Assembly: GCA_964423615.1 (NCBI GenBank) | Contig: CAYRFQ010000135.1 | Coordinates: forward strand, 1 to 17,739 | Direction: 5' to 3' | Origin: CAYRFQ01 sp964423615 | GTDB taxonomy: Bacteria > Planctomycetota > Planctomycetia > Gemmatales > Gemmataceae | DNA length: 17,739 nt | Part shown: piece by piece, positions 7,651 through 16,000 of the stretch | How positions within the stretch are numbered: position 1 is the first letter of the stretch | Layout: the number at the start of each line of letters is the position of its first letter | Translations under genes and position numbers: made by a program | Notes under the pieces: generated by a model | What the model saw: the letters and a program-made list of their open reading frames with translations, nothing else | Database searches by the model: none | What the model was told of the DNA's origin: nothing

Positions 7651-9693
7651 ATGTTGACGACGCGTGGTGGGTGGGTTCTCGTGTCCGCTTTTCTCTTGGT
7701 ATGCCTTTCCCTCTTTGCCCAACTCCCTTCCTTGGCATTCATCGGGCTAACACTGCTCGTTTGGTTCTTCTGGAACCAGCTGGCTTTCCAACTGAAATTT
7801 CACTGGCAACGAAACAAGTTCCAACTCCACCTAGAAGTCCAAGATGAATTAGGTCCGGTCCAAAGTTTGTGGGCTGGCAAGCACTTTCGAGTTTTTGTCA
7901 GTTTATCGAGCAAGAGCCGCCTCCCGTCGACCTACCTCAGGATGACCGCTCGCTTGCCCTACCACGGTGTTGGTCCGAAAGTAGCTCCCACGACGCAAGG
8001 AGTTACCCGGCGTGGGCGAAGTTTAGACATCACCTACACAATTGTCTGCGTTTCCCCAGGAACCGTACGTTTCGAAGGCGTCGAAATCCAGTGCGCGGAT
8101 CTCCACGGCTTTTTCTATACCAGGCTTTTTTTGCGCTGCCCCAAACTCTATTCGGTGCTTCCGGGGGTTTACGCAGCGAGCAATCACTCTCCCTTGCTCA
8201 AAAGGGAAAATCTCCTACCGTTGCTCGGTGCTCACAGGCATCCCCGACCAGGTTCGGGGAGCGAACTCCTTGATTTACGAGACTACATCGCTGGCGACCC
8301 ACCCAAAACGATCGCGTGGAAAGTATCGGCCCGACGTGACCGCCTCATTACCAAAGAATTCGAAAGCGAAGTTCCGCTCCAATGCACCTTTTTTGTAGAC
8401 GTATCGAACTCCGTTCGTGTCGGCTCTCCAGGCCGCAATGCCTTAACTCGGGTCGTCGAAATCACCGCTGCGGTCAGCCAAGCAACTTCCGCTGTCCGAG
8501 ACATGCCTGGCTTATGCGTATTCGATGGTGAGAAAGTGCTTTCGTATCTCCGACCGACGCGAGGAACGAAACATCTCGTGCAAATCATGCACGAACTCGC
8601 CAAGGTCGCCCAGCTACCCCCAACCAGCCCGCAACTTCACGAAACAGATCTCCTCGCACTTGGATATAGCTTTGCGAGCGAAGTGTATCCCGACATGCTC
8701 ACCGACGAAATAAACTCATTCCCTTGGTGGCTACCTTGGTGGGCACCGAGACCTCCAGCCGCAACGCGCAACAAACGCGAAACCAGTGGAAGACGATTGA
8801 GCGGCGCATTATGGAGGCTATCGTGGTATGCCTCGGGAGGTGTCGCCGTTGGGGTCGTCCTCGGGATCCTCATCTTCGTAGGAATACCTGCTTTGTTTCG
8901 CGAGATCAGTGAGAACTTACTGGCGTTCTTGCCAGTTCAACCTTTCGTAATCGCGTTCCTTCCAATCTTCAACATACTCGGTCTTCTGGCTTGGGGGATG
9001 GGGACTTGGCTCGGGCAAGGGTTTCTCCGCCGACTGCTCACGACGGGGCGCGCGGAATGGCGTCGGTATAAACGGCGAAAACAGCTGTCTGCTCTCCTCG
9101 CGTTCCACTATCAACTTGGGCCCGGTGGAATTGGGTGGTTGATGGAAGACCAAACCGCGTTCGCCCATTACACCCAGCAATTCCTTGGAGAACACCACGT
9201 TCCTTACCAACCGCCCTTGTATTCCGAAAATGGACAGTATCTCTTTGCCGCTCCTGAGAAAATCGAAAAGCTAACCCAAGCGTTGCTTCGGGCCATTGCT
9301 AGAGGCAAGGATAATGAGTTATTCGTTCTGGTCGTCGATTTGTTGGAATTAGAGGACCATTTGGAGCCTCTGCTCAAGGCCGTCAAGGTGGCCCTTGCAC
9401 GCCATCACGAAGTGGTAGTTGTTTGCCCGTGGCCGCCTCGAATTCCTCTGCCAAAATCCAAACGATCCAAAATCGAACGAGAGGACGAACTGCTCGATTT
9501 GTTGACCATTTCCAACGTCCGTCGGTTGATTCACGAAGCCGCGGGATTGCGCATGCAAAAAGCCTACGAGAGACTTCGCCAACGATTCGGCAAGTTAGGC
9601 GTGTCGGTGGTATGTGCAGCCCATGATGATTCTGTACGACTTGTGGTGGACAAACTGGATCGCCTCCGTCGACAATTCCAAGGACTTCGATGA
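7651..9693 (+). CDS. DUF58/vWA-like membrane protein with a membrane insert splitting the vWA domain
   Basis: This protein has 680 residues, well above the roughly 300-440 common for DUF58 proteins. Two N-terminal transmembrane helices (about 8-47) are followed by a beta-rich region (about 55-170). The DUF58 signature is at about 200-238: DLRDYIAGDPPKTIAWKVSA, then RDRLITKEFE. The vWA fold begins at LQCTFFVDVSNS with an intact DxSxS metal site (Asp250, Ser252, Ser254). After about residue 310 come a long insert with two further transmembrane helices (about 393-415 and 430-455) and a basic loop. The second half of the vWA-like fold seems to resume at about 555 (ELFVLVVDLLELEDH, then RHHEVVVVCPW). 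Four helices keep both halves on the cytoplasmic side, where MoxR could reach them. The start has only a weak AAGAG upstream. The next gene overlaps by 4 nt. Confidence 0.88.
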   Translation: MLTTRGGWVLVSAFLLVCLSLFAQLPSLAFIGLTLLVWFFWNQLAFQLKFHWQRNKFQLHLEVQDELGPVQSLWAGKHFRVFVSLSSKSRLPSTYLRMTARLPYHGVGPKVAPTTQGVTRRGRSLDITYTIVCVSPGTVRFEGVEIQCADLHGFFYTRLFLRCPKLYSVLPGVYAASNHSPLLKRENLLPLLGAHRHPRPGSGSELLDLRDYIAGDPPKTIAWKVSARRDRLITKEFESEVPLQCTFFVDVSNSVRVGSPGRNALTRVVEITAAVSQATSAVRDMPGLCVFDGEKVLSYLRPTRGTKHLVQIMHELAKVAQLPPTSPQLHETDLLALGYSFASEVYPDMLTDEINSFPWWLPWWAPRPPAATRNKRETSGRRLSGALWRLSWYASGGVAVGVVLGILIFVGIPALFREISENLLAFLPVQPFVIAFLPIFNILGLLAWGMGTWLGQGFLRRLLTTGRAEWRRYKRRKQLSALLAFHYQLGPGGIGWLMEDQTAFAHYTQQFLGEHHVPYQPPLYSENGQYLFAAPEKIEKLTQALLRAIARGKDNELFVLVVDLLELEDHLEPLLKAVKVALARHHEVVVVCPWPPRIPLPKSKRSKIEREDELLDLLTISNVRRLIHEAAGLRMQKAYERLRQRFGKLGVSVVCAAHDDSVRLVVDKLDRLRRQFQGLR

Positions 9694-10529
9694 GTGCTGA
9701 ACAACGAGAAACTTCCGAAGCTTCCGAGACTCACAATATCACAAATGGTGACCAAACTTACTTTCTGGTGGCCATGAGCGGAGTCATGTTGGTTGGCTTT
9801 TGCACTTTGGGCATGAGCCAGCTTCTGTTGGGGTTGGGCCTACTCTGTCTCGGTGCCGTGGGAGTCACTTTCAAACTAAAGGGTGGATTCCTGTTTGTGC
9901 TTTTGGTCGTTGTCCTGTCGGAAATATATCAACGCTTGCTTGGTAGCATGACGACAGTTCAGGACCTCTTCCGAGTTCTGCGGTGCGTAGGATTATTGGC
10001 GTTTGCCATAGGTCACTATCGCCGTCTTGCGATCGTCAGTAACCTGATCCCCATCGATACTCGGATTCGCGAAAAGCCACCTCCGAGACGTTGGTTCCGC
10101 CGACGTGGGAAACCCAAAGTTATCGGACGCACTCCAGAAGGCGTAACGATCACCGAAATCATTCTTGGTCTTCTCTCGGTTCCCACCTGTGTCGGAATTG
10201 GACTATTTCTCTGGCCGCGCTTGATGTTCTTACCCGACACCTTCGAACTGGAGAGAAATGCTCCCTTGTTGGGAAGAGTCATTTCCATTGTCATCTTTTG
10301 CTTGGGTCTCATGGTTTGGGTTTTCATCCTCGGGAATCTGCTCAAGTACTGGCAACGGAGTTCGGCACCACCTGAGGAGACCGCCATGTTTTTGCAAGAC
10401 GTCTTGTGGCGAGAAACGCGGAGGGAACAACGACGAATCAATCAATGGGTTGCACGAGAATCGCATCCCTTTCGAGAAGACGTGGAATTACGGGACCAAA
10501 AACGACTAGACCACGGGGACAAACCATGA
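9690..10529 (+). CDS. Uncharacterised polytopic membrane protein of the MoxR operon
   Basis: This 279-residue protein belongs to no family I recognise. It has about six hydrophobic segments: about 25-44, 45-62, 65-82, 95-111, 155-180 and 195-218. A strongly basic loop at about 126-146 (PPPRRWFRRRGKPK) and an Arg-rich C-terminal tail of about 55 residues both suggest cytoplasmic faces. The start is well supported: ATG overlaps the DUF58 stop as ATGA, and AAGGA (9680-9684) lies 5 nt upstream. Its own stop overlaps the next start the same way, so three consecutive genes are likely translated in a coupled manner. Function is inferred only from the operon, as a membrane partner of the MoxR-vWA pair. 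Confidence 0.8.
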   Translation: MSAEQRETSEASETHNITNGDQTYFLVAMSGVMLVGFCTLGMSQLLLGLGLLCLGAVGVTFKLKGGFLFVLLVVVLSEIYQRLLGSMTTVQDLFRVLRCVGLLAFAIGHYRRLAIVSNLIPIDTRIREKPPPRRWFRRRGKPKVIGRTPEGVTITEIILGLLSVPTCVGIGLFLWPRLMFLPDTFELERNAPLLGRVISIVIFCLGLMVWVFILGNLLKYWQRSSAPPEETAMFLQDVLWRETRREQRRINQWVARESHPFREDVELRDQKRLDHGDKP

Positions 10530-10822
10530 GCTACCTATTGCGTGAGATCGCAGGTTGGCTGTTAGTATTTCTGGGCGTTTCCATGCTACTTTATACGATG
10601 TTGCTGTTGCTCACTCCGAATCCAATCCTGATCCAATCGGGACCTCTGACAATCATGGGAATTTTCATTTTCCGAGGCGGCATTCACTTGCTCAAAGTAG
10701 CTGTCGCTGCTCGGGTATGCAAAGAGGCTTACGACATCCACAACCAGGATGGAAATCCAATCGCTCAAAAACAACAAAGCAACCAACTTACCAGCTTCCC
10801 AACGAAAACCAACTCGAAGTAA
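10526..10822 (+). CDS. Small two-helix membrane protein, last gene of the MoxR operon
   Basis: The ATG at 10526 overlaps the previous stop as ATGA and gives 98 residues; the frame is open further upstream, but overlap and composition favour this start. Two hydrophobic helices (about 8-31 and 38-62) are joined by a short NPILIQSG turn, and a polar Gln/Asn-rich tail of about 35 residues follows, likely cytoplasmic. No family is recognised. It closes the operon; the nearest terminator-like hairpin downstream (11073-11096) lies inside the MITE-like element. Confidence 0.7.
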   Translation: MSYLLREIAGWLLVFLGVSMLLYTMLLLLTPNPILIQSGPLTIMGIFIFRGGIHLLKVAVAARVCKEAYDIHNQDGNPIAQKQQSNQLTSFPTKTNSK

Positions 10823-10959
10823 TTTCGGAAGGAAAAACAGTATCGACACCTAGTCGATTTCTGTTCGAAAAAGACCCAACAGTGAAGCCTCAAAAAGAGG
10901 TTGAGTCAGGAACGGCGTGCCTCTGAGTGAAACAGCGATTAAGTTTGAGACTCTCTAGC

Positions 10960-10978
10960 CCTAAAATAAGCGAACCCG
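10960..10978 (+). repeat. Left terminal inverted repeat of the MITE-like element
   Basis: CCTAAAATAAGCGAACCCG, the exact reverse complement of 11140-11158. It is directly preceded by TCTAGC (10954-10959). Confidence 0.85.
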
Positions 10979-10998
10979 GTGAGAGTTCACATCGCCAG

Positions 10999-11037
10999 AA
11001 AGTCACAACGTTTTGCCTGTAAAAAGTTTGTGACTTT
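10999..11037. repeat. Internal hairpin of the MITE-like element
   Basis: AAAGTCACAA (10999-11008) pairs perfectly with TTGTGACTTT (11028-11037). After two mismatches, TTTT and AAAA extend the stem, leaving a loop of about 6 nt. It could form a cruciform in DNA or a stable RNA hairpin. Confidence 0.7.
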
Positions 11038-11072
11038 ATTGTTGGGAGAGCCCCGTTTCACCTGAAATCTGC

Positions 11073-11096
11073 AATGACACCGGAGTGTCATTTTTT
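11073..11096 (+). terminator. Rho-independent terminator-like hairpin inside the MITE-like element
   Basis: AATGACAC (11073-11080), loop CGGA, GTGTCATT (11085-11092), with a run of six T ending at 11096. The perfect 8-bp stem, stable tetraloop and T tract fit an intrinsic terminator for plus-strand transcripts. Being about 250 bp after the last operon gene, it could end the operon transcript. Confidence 0.6.
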
Positions 11097-11139
11097 CGAA
11101 TCTGAAGGTCTCACAACCACTTATGGAAAACCGCCTCTT

Positions 11140-11158
11140 CGGGTTCGCTTATTTTAGG
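11140..11158 (-). repeat. Right terminal inverted repeat of the MITE-like element
   Basis: An exact 19-bp reverse complement of the left end, directly followed by the second TCTAGC copy (11159-11164). Confidence 0.85.
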
Positions 11159-11362
11159 TCTAGCTTGGCTTCATCGCCTCGGACGAGGCGTTGATCAAAT
11201 CCATCGTGAAGTTTCCGGAACAGAGTGCACTTGCGATTTCTTTCATCCCTAAACCACTGGGAAGTCGCCGAAATATTGGGAATCTCAGTGGTAAGCGTAT
11301 AACATCATTGGCGTTACCCACACGTCTGGCTACTACCACAGATAGCGAGAAACCGGAATTCT

Positions 11363-11789
11363 TCCTCGGAATACAGTCTTTTTGACAAACAGTGCTACTC
11401 ACTGCTGGCAGAAGGCTTTCAAGAGCAGCGACAACCAGTCATCGAGTTTTTACGAAGAAAGTCGATCGTCTGTCTGAATACCAGATCTTCGAGAGTACCG
11501 TAGAGCTGATCAATGCAGCTCGCTGGAAGTGCACCTCAGCATAGTCTATGAGGGAGATACGATTGGTTGAGTTCTGGAACAACTTGCTGGATTGACAGGA
11601 AGCGAATTAAACCTTGAGCAATGGGGGAGTCCCCGTCATCATCTTGAACGGCTCAAAGCTATCGCGATTATGGTCAATCCTTACGAATTTTTCCGTTGGG
11701 GTAATGAAGCACAGGGGGCTCCTCGCCAGGAGGCCAGGCAGGTAGCATCGAGCGAGGCGAACCAAACGACTCAAACAGAAAACTCCTAG
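11363..11789 (+). pseudogene. Unrecognised decayed reading frame with several frame breaks
   Basis: Three overlapping frames carry protein-like sequence in order: FDKQCYSLLAEGFQEQRQP (about 11381-11460), VDRLSEYQIFESTVELINA (about 11461-11520), and LEVHLSIVYEGDTIG, TGA at 11568-11570, then VLEQLAGLTGSELNLEQWG and LERLKAIAIMVNPYEFF (11523-11789). Together they suggest a protein of about 130 residues broken by two frameshifts and one stop. I recognise no family. It directly continues the frame of the sigma-factor relic, so it may be the remains of the next gene in that old operon. The alternative is chance open sequence; composition and continuity argue mildly against that. Confidence 0.3.
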
Positions 11790-11847
11790 CCTTGACTGCC
11801 CACCAATTCCAGCGAGTCAAAAGTCCAATTCCGACTGAAGCAAAACA

Positions 11848-12837
11848 AAGAGCCTGGGTAAAAAAGTCCAGTGGTGTGCTTTGTCGCTTCTTCGGGTCTT
11901 GATCCAAAAAATCGATCCCGGACCTCGATGGGTCTTTGCCATCGACGATTCACCCACCAAACGATATGGACAGCGGGTTCAAGGCACTGGCTACCATCAT
12001 AATCCGACGAGCGGACCGACCAACCAGAAGTATCTGTTCGGACACGTCTTCGTCACAATGGCTTGGATCGTCAAGACACCTTGGAACAAAGCCTTGGCTT
12101 TGCCGTTGCTGAGCAAACTCTACATCAAGGCCAAAGATGTGGCCAACTTGGCTACCGATTCGCTCGAATGGACGTTCCGAACGAAATTGGAGTTGGCTGG
12201 CGAATTGCTCGGTTGGATCGCAAAATGGCTGACTCTCAGTGGCAAAGACTTGTGGGTCGTTTTCGACGGAGCTTACAATAAGAGCCCCTTGCTGAGTAAA
12301 GCCCGACAATTAGGTATCACAGTCGTGAGTCGATTGGCCAAGAATGCCGCCCTTTACTCTGTCCCCGATCCGGTTACCCAAGCTGGCCAAGGGCGGCCTC
12401 GCAAGTATGGCAAAATGCGTCTGACTCTGGCCGCCGAAGGGGCCAAGAACCGAATGCCAGCGTGCAGAGCATTCTAGAGGTAGTGTAGCGGACAGTTGGA
12501 GTATTGAACCGATGTTCGCCGATATCAAAGAGGTCCCGGAACAGGCGAACAACAAGTGCGAGACATTAGGTCGAACGTGGCGGTTTGGTATTTGGTGTTG
12601 TGGGTGTATTGTTTGATCGAATGGTGGTCTTGGGGTCGTGGCGTGGAGCAATTACGAGATCGCAGTGAGAGTCCTTGGGACGAGGCGACTCGCCATCCCT
12701 CTCATGCCGACAAATACAAGGCCTTGCGAGGAGCCATTCTCCAGAACAAATTTTTAAGGTTTTTGGGTCTGCGACGAATACCCACGAAAATTCGAGAACT
12801 GCTTCTGCGCTTGGTCAATCTCATAATGGGAACATAA
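11848..12837 (+). pseudogene. DDE transposase relic (DDE_5/IS701-like type), frameshifted and internally deleted
   Basis: The first frame (11848-12477) carries AIDDSPTKRYG with the first catalytic Asp (11944-11949), HHNPTSGPTNQKYLFGHV, and LWVVFDGAYNKSPLL with the second Asp (12265-12267). Similarity then moves to another frame (ASVQSILEVV, 12456-12485), to a third (ADSWSIEPMFADIKEV, with the presumed catalytic Glu at 12506-12508), and to a fourth stretch (GPGTGEQQVRDI, then AVWYLVLWVYCLIEWWSWG and SPWDEATRHPSHADKYKALR, to TAA at 12837). From memory of intact planctomycete relatives, about 60 residues are missing between the second Asp region and ASVQSILE, and about 80 from the N-terminus; a TGA at 11836 closes the frame upstream. 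At least three frame breaks mean it cannot be active. The IS family name is tentative. Confidence 0.8.
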
Positions 12838-12876
12838 TTCTTTTCGCAAAGTGCAGTTATCCAAGAGAATTTCCTA

Positions 12877-12906
12877 TTTGATGAGCTATGAAGCTCTTTG
12901 ATGAGC
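12877..12906. repeat. Short direct repeat TTTGATGAGC x2
   Basis: TTTGATGAGC occurs at 12877-12886 and again at 12897-12906, a period of 20 bp. The unit between contains GAGCT-ATGA-AGCTC, a 5-bp hairpin. It lies about 40 bp after the transposase relic; role unknown. Confidence 0.5.
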
Positions 12907-13026
12907 GCACCCGTCCTTGCTTGCAATAAGTCCGCGACCCCCAAGTTGATCCAAGAGACGAATGATGGCGAACCAATCCGTCACGTTCAACCGACTGCCC
13001 TTCTGTAAACTGTTTTAATTAAGCAT

Positions 13027-16000
13027 CTACTTCACTTTCGGCCATAAGCTCTCGGGCAACTGGCGCAATCGAATGTCAAGGTCCAATTCATTCCCGAAAT
13101 TTTTCGGATCGTGAATCGGCACCCGCCAGATACCTCCAGCCGAGAAGATTTTTCGCCCGTCGGGAGTAACCGCCAGAGTGTTGAACATGTGACCATCCTC
13201 TCTTGTTTGCTTAATCACTCGGCCAGTCTCTATATCCCAGATTCGCAGCGTTCGATCAAAACTTCCGGAAAGCAGGTGGCGACCATCGGACAAAAAGGCG
13301 ACATCCATGACGCGATCCCTGTGCTTGGTGAGTCTGAGGAGTTCGATACCCGTAGATTTGTTGAACACGCGAATCGTCCCGTCCACACAACCGACAGCGA
13401 CCTTGGTATTGTCCGGGGAAAGGGCGACACACCGCGGGTTGCTCGTTTGGGCGAAAAACTTAGCGACTACCTTTGCCCTGTCAACATCCCACAAGCGTAC
13501 GGTGCCATCGTACGCGGATGTGACAACATGGTGTCCATCGGTAAGGAAGACACCGTCATTGACAAAGGCGTTGTGCCCCTCGAGCGTGGCAATGGGCTTG
13601 CCGGTGCCAGCATCCCATATTTTCGCGGTCTTGTCACAACTGGTGGACAGAACTTTCGACCCGTCCGTCGAAAAGGAGACGGAGTATATGCTCTCCTTGT
13701 GTGCATCCACGGTGGCGATAAGCTTGGCCGCAGGCAATGTCCAAAAACGCAACTTGCCGTCCCAATCACCGGTGACGACCTGTTTCCCGTCGGGACTTAT
13801 GGCCGCATAAGTCGGACGCTCAGCTTTGTGTCCCTTGAATGCGTGCAATTCACGCCTCGCAGTCACGTCCCAGACGCGGACCGTGCCGTCAGCCGAACCC
13901 GACACCAATTGTTTGCCGTCGCCGGAAATAGCGACGGAACAGACGAACCAGGTATGGCCCTTGAAGGTGTGGACTAGGGGAAAGTGATCGCGCGGGTCGA
14001 TCGGTGGCGGGAGCGAAGAATCCGGTTTGGTCCGCAGCGGGACGAGGTGCTTTTCAACGGAGGGAATGCTCTTCGCAATGGGTACCACTGACCGTATCAA
14101 AGAATCGTCCGGGAACAGGATGAAGAGACAAAACATCCCGGACTCATTGGCGAAGCCGACATTGGTTTTCTGCAAGAGGTCAATCGTTAGTGGAGATTGC
14201 TTGCCGATTTTTTGGGCCTGTTTCTGTTCCTGTTTGACGAAGTGCTCAAAACAGGCCTGCCGTTGCTTGTCCAATTTGGCAAACGACCACTTCAGGTAGC
14301 CGTGTTTGCGAAACGCTGAGTGAGATTCGTCCGGCAATTTGGCAAACAGTTCGACGATCTTCCGGGTGTCAGCGCTAGCCATTCTCCAATTCAAATCACG
14401 GTCCGCTACTTGAAGACGTTCCCCTCGCCCCATTTCGATGAGCAAGGCCAATCTGTCGAGCCCATTATCGCTTGGCATTAGAGTTTTCGGAAGTGGCGAG
14501 TAAGGCACAGTTCGCAGCCGGTCGAGAGCCTTCTTGGAACTCGAAGGAACCGTCCCGGGAATGATTGGCAGTGACATCCATGTCAGCGAGTTGTCCGGGA
14601 ACAGGGCATACAGACTCAAAGCTAACGCAGTTCCTTCCGCGACCTCAATGGCAGCAAAGCCGACATCGGTATCCTTCAGCTGATCGAGCGTAAACGGCGA
14701 TTTCATCCCGCGTTTGTTGCACTGATCTTGATTGAGACGGACCGCGTGTTCAAAATATGCTTGTCGGTTTCGATCTAGTTGGGCCAAGGACCACTTCAGG
14801 TAACCTTGTTTGAGAAACAACGTGTGGCATTTGTCGGGCAGATTGGCATACAATTCCAAGAGTTTTCGGGAATCGGGATTGGCCATTTCCTGGGCCAGTT
14901 CACTTCCCTTGGGCGCTGCCGCCTCACCACGAACTGCTTTGATCAACAAGGTCAGTTGCTTCGGCATCGTCTTGTGCTTTGAATTGTTTCCCAACAACGC
15001 CAGGTCGGAATATTCCTTGTCCCGCAATGCCCGTATCTGCTCCAACACCTGGTGAGCTGTTGGAATGGCTTGCTTCTTGTTTGAAAGATTGACTAAACTT
15101 ATCCAAAGCGGATCCGGATAATCCGGTAACAAGGCATACCAACACAAAATTTTGGACTTTCGTTCAGAATCTTCAATCAAGGCAAATCCGACAACCGCGT
15201 CCTTCACGGCTGTCGTGTCAAGTGCTTTCGGGACAGCCTTTTTCAACTTCTGGATTCGGTCAATCTCTTGTTGGATCTGCCAGTGGACAACATCTTTCAA
15301 GGGATCGCTCAACCAGGTAGCTTTCCACTTCAAATAGCGATTTTGTAATAATCTGCCATGAGCATCTTCCGACACACTGCAAAACAGCCTGATTATCTTG
15401 TTTGGATGTGATTGTTTCAGCCGGCTCAGAAATCTGGGTCTCTCCCGTATAAACTTCTTTCGCTCGTGCGACGTCATTTGGCCGCGGAGCGCCTTGACCA
15501 TCTGTTGAAACTTCTCGCGAACACCGCTGTCAGATTTCGGTGGCTCCAATTTTTTCGGCAAGGGCTTTTCCTCGATCGTCACGATTTCCTTTCCCCAGCG
15601 GGTAATGGTCACCTGCTTTCGACTTAACTTGACGTCATTACGGTTGCCTTTCAAGGCAATTTGATATGCTCCCGAGGGCAACCGGGTGACCGTGCTTTTG
15701 GTCTGCAAGTCAAGCACTTGCACTTCGCGACCGTCCTTTCGAACAACCACTTCGACGTCGTCCACCTTGCTGTCGATTACCAGTTGACCGTTGTCGGTGA
15801 AAATGAAAAGAATCCCGGCAAAGATCAACACAGCTATGGCCGCAATCATCACCCGCAAGAAGCGATTCAATGGCGACTTGTGGCGTACCTGTTGCTCTGC
15901 GGGTTTGCTTTCAGTTCCGATGAACTCTGACAAAGCCGTTGCTACGTCCGCGGGACTTTGGTAGCGAGTATTCACGTCCGTGGCCATCATCCGGTCGAGG

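Larger units (their letters stand above)
10960..11158. mobile_element. 199-bp MITE-like element
   Basis: The element is bounded by perfect 19-bp terminal inverted repeats and flanked by a 6-bp direct repeat TCTAGC, as expected for a target duplication. It has no coding frame. Inside are subterminal inverted hexamers (GTGAGA 10979-10984, TCTCAC 11109-11114), a long hairpin (10999-11037) and a terminator-like hairpin (11073-11096). Its insertion into a sigma-factor relic, whose two parts rejoin in frame when it is removed, supports real transposition. The mobilising transposase is unknown. I did not find these ends around the transposase relic further right. Confidence 0.75.
10857..11359 (+). 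pseudogene. ECF sigma factor relic (linker and region 4), split by a MITE-like insertion
   Basis: Left of the insertion, 10857-10958 reads as an Arg/Lys-rich linker (SKRG-stop-VRNGVPLSETAIKFETL). Right of it, 11165 onward reads LGFIASDEALIKSIVKFPEQ. After a frameshift near 11225-11235 it continues LRFLSSLNHWEVAEILGIS, then HHWRYPHVWLL. This matches the end of planctomycete/acidobacterial ECF sigma factors (LDEAL, LRFF-x-GL, EVAE-x-LGIS helix-turn-helix, WRYARAWL). Deleting the insert with one TCTAGC copy places both halves in the same frame. In-frame stops are TGA at 10902, TAG at 10956 and TAA at 11300, the last where the family usually has Lys or Arg. Region 2 is missing, replaced upstream by the end of the operon. 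The assignment is by motif only but rests on several ordered motifs. Confidence 0.6.

Noticed and set aside
10902..10904. In-frame TGA read as selenocysteine in the sigma relic
   Set aside because: Other stops and a frameshift accompany it, and no sigma factor uses selenocysteine.
10954..11164. Reading the inverted-repeat region as a riboswitch or attenuator of the following gene
   Set aside because: The perfect ends with target duplication and the split pseudogene are better explained by transposition.
11160..11402. Minus-strand 80-codon frame ending at the MITE-like element border
   Set aside because: The plus strand of the same stretch carries ordered sigma region-4 motifs, which explains the openness better.
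11674..11907. Minus-strand 77-codon frame
   Set aside because: It overlaps two plus-strand relics with recognisable or coherent protein sequence and shows no motif itself.
12440..12560. Programmed frameshifting in the transposase
   Set aside because: There are three or more breaks within about 100 bp plus a missing block; programmed IS frameshifts are single and occur near the N-terminal ORF junction.
13111..13977. Plus-strand open frame of 288 codons
   Set aside because: Antisense to the WD40 repeats; its openness reflects the repetitive codon pattern of the real gene.
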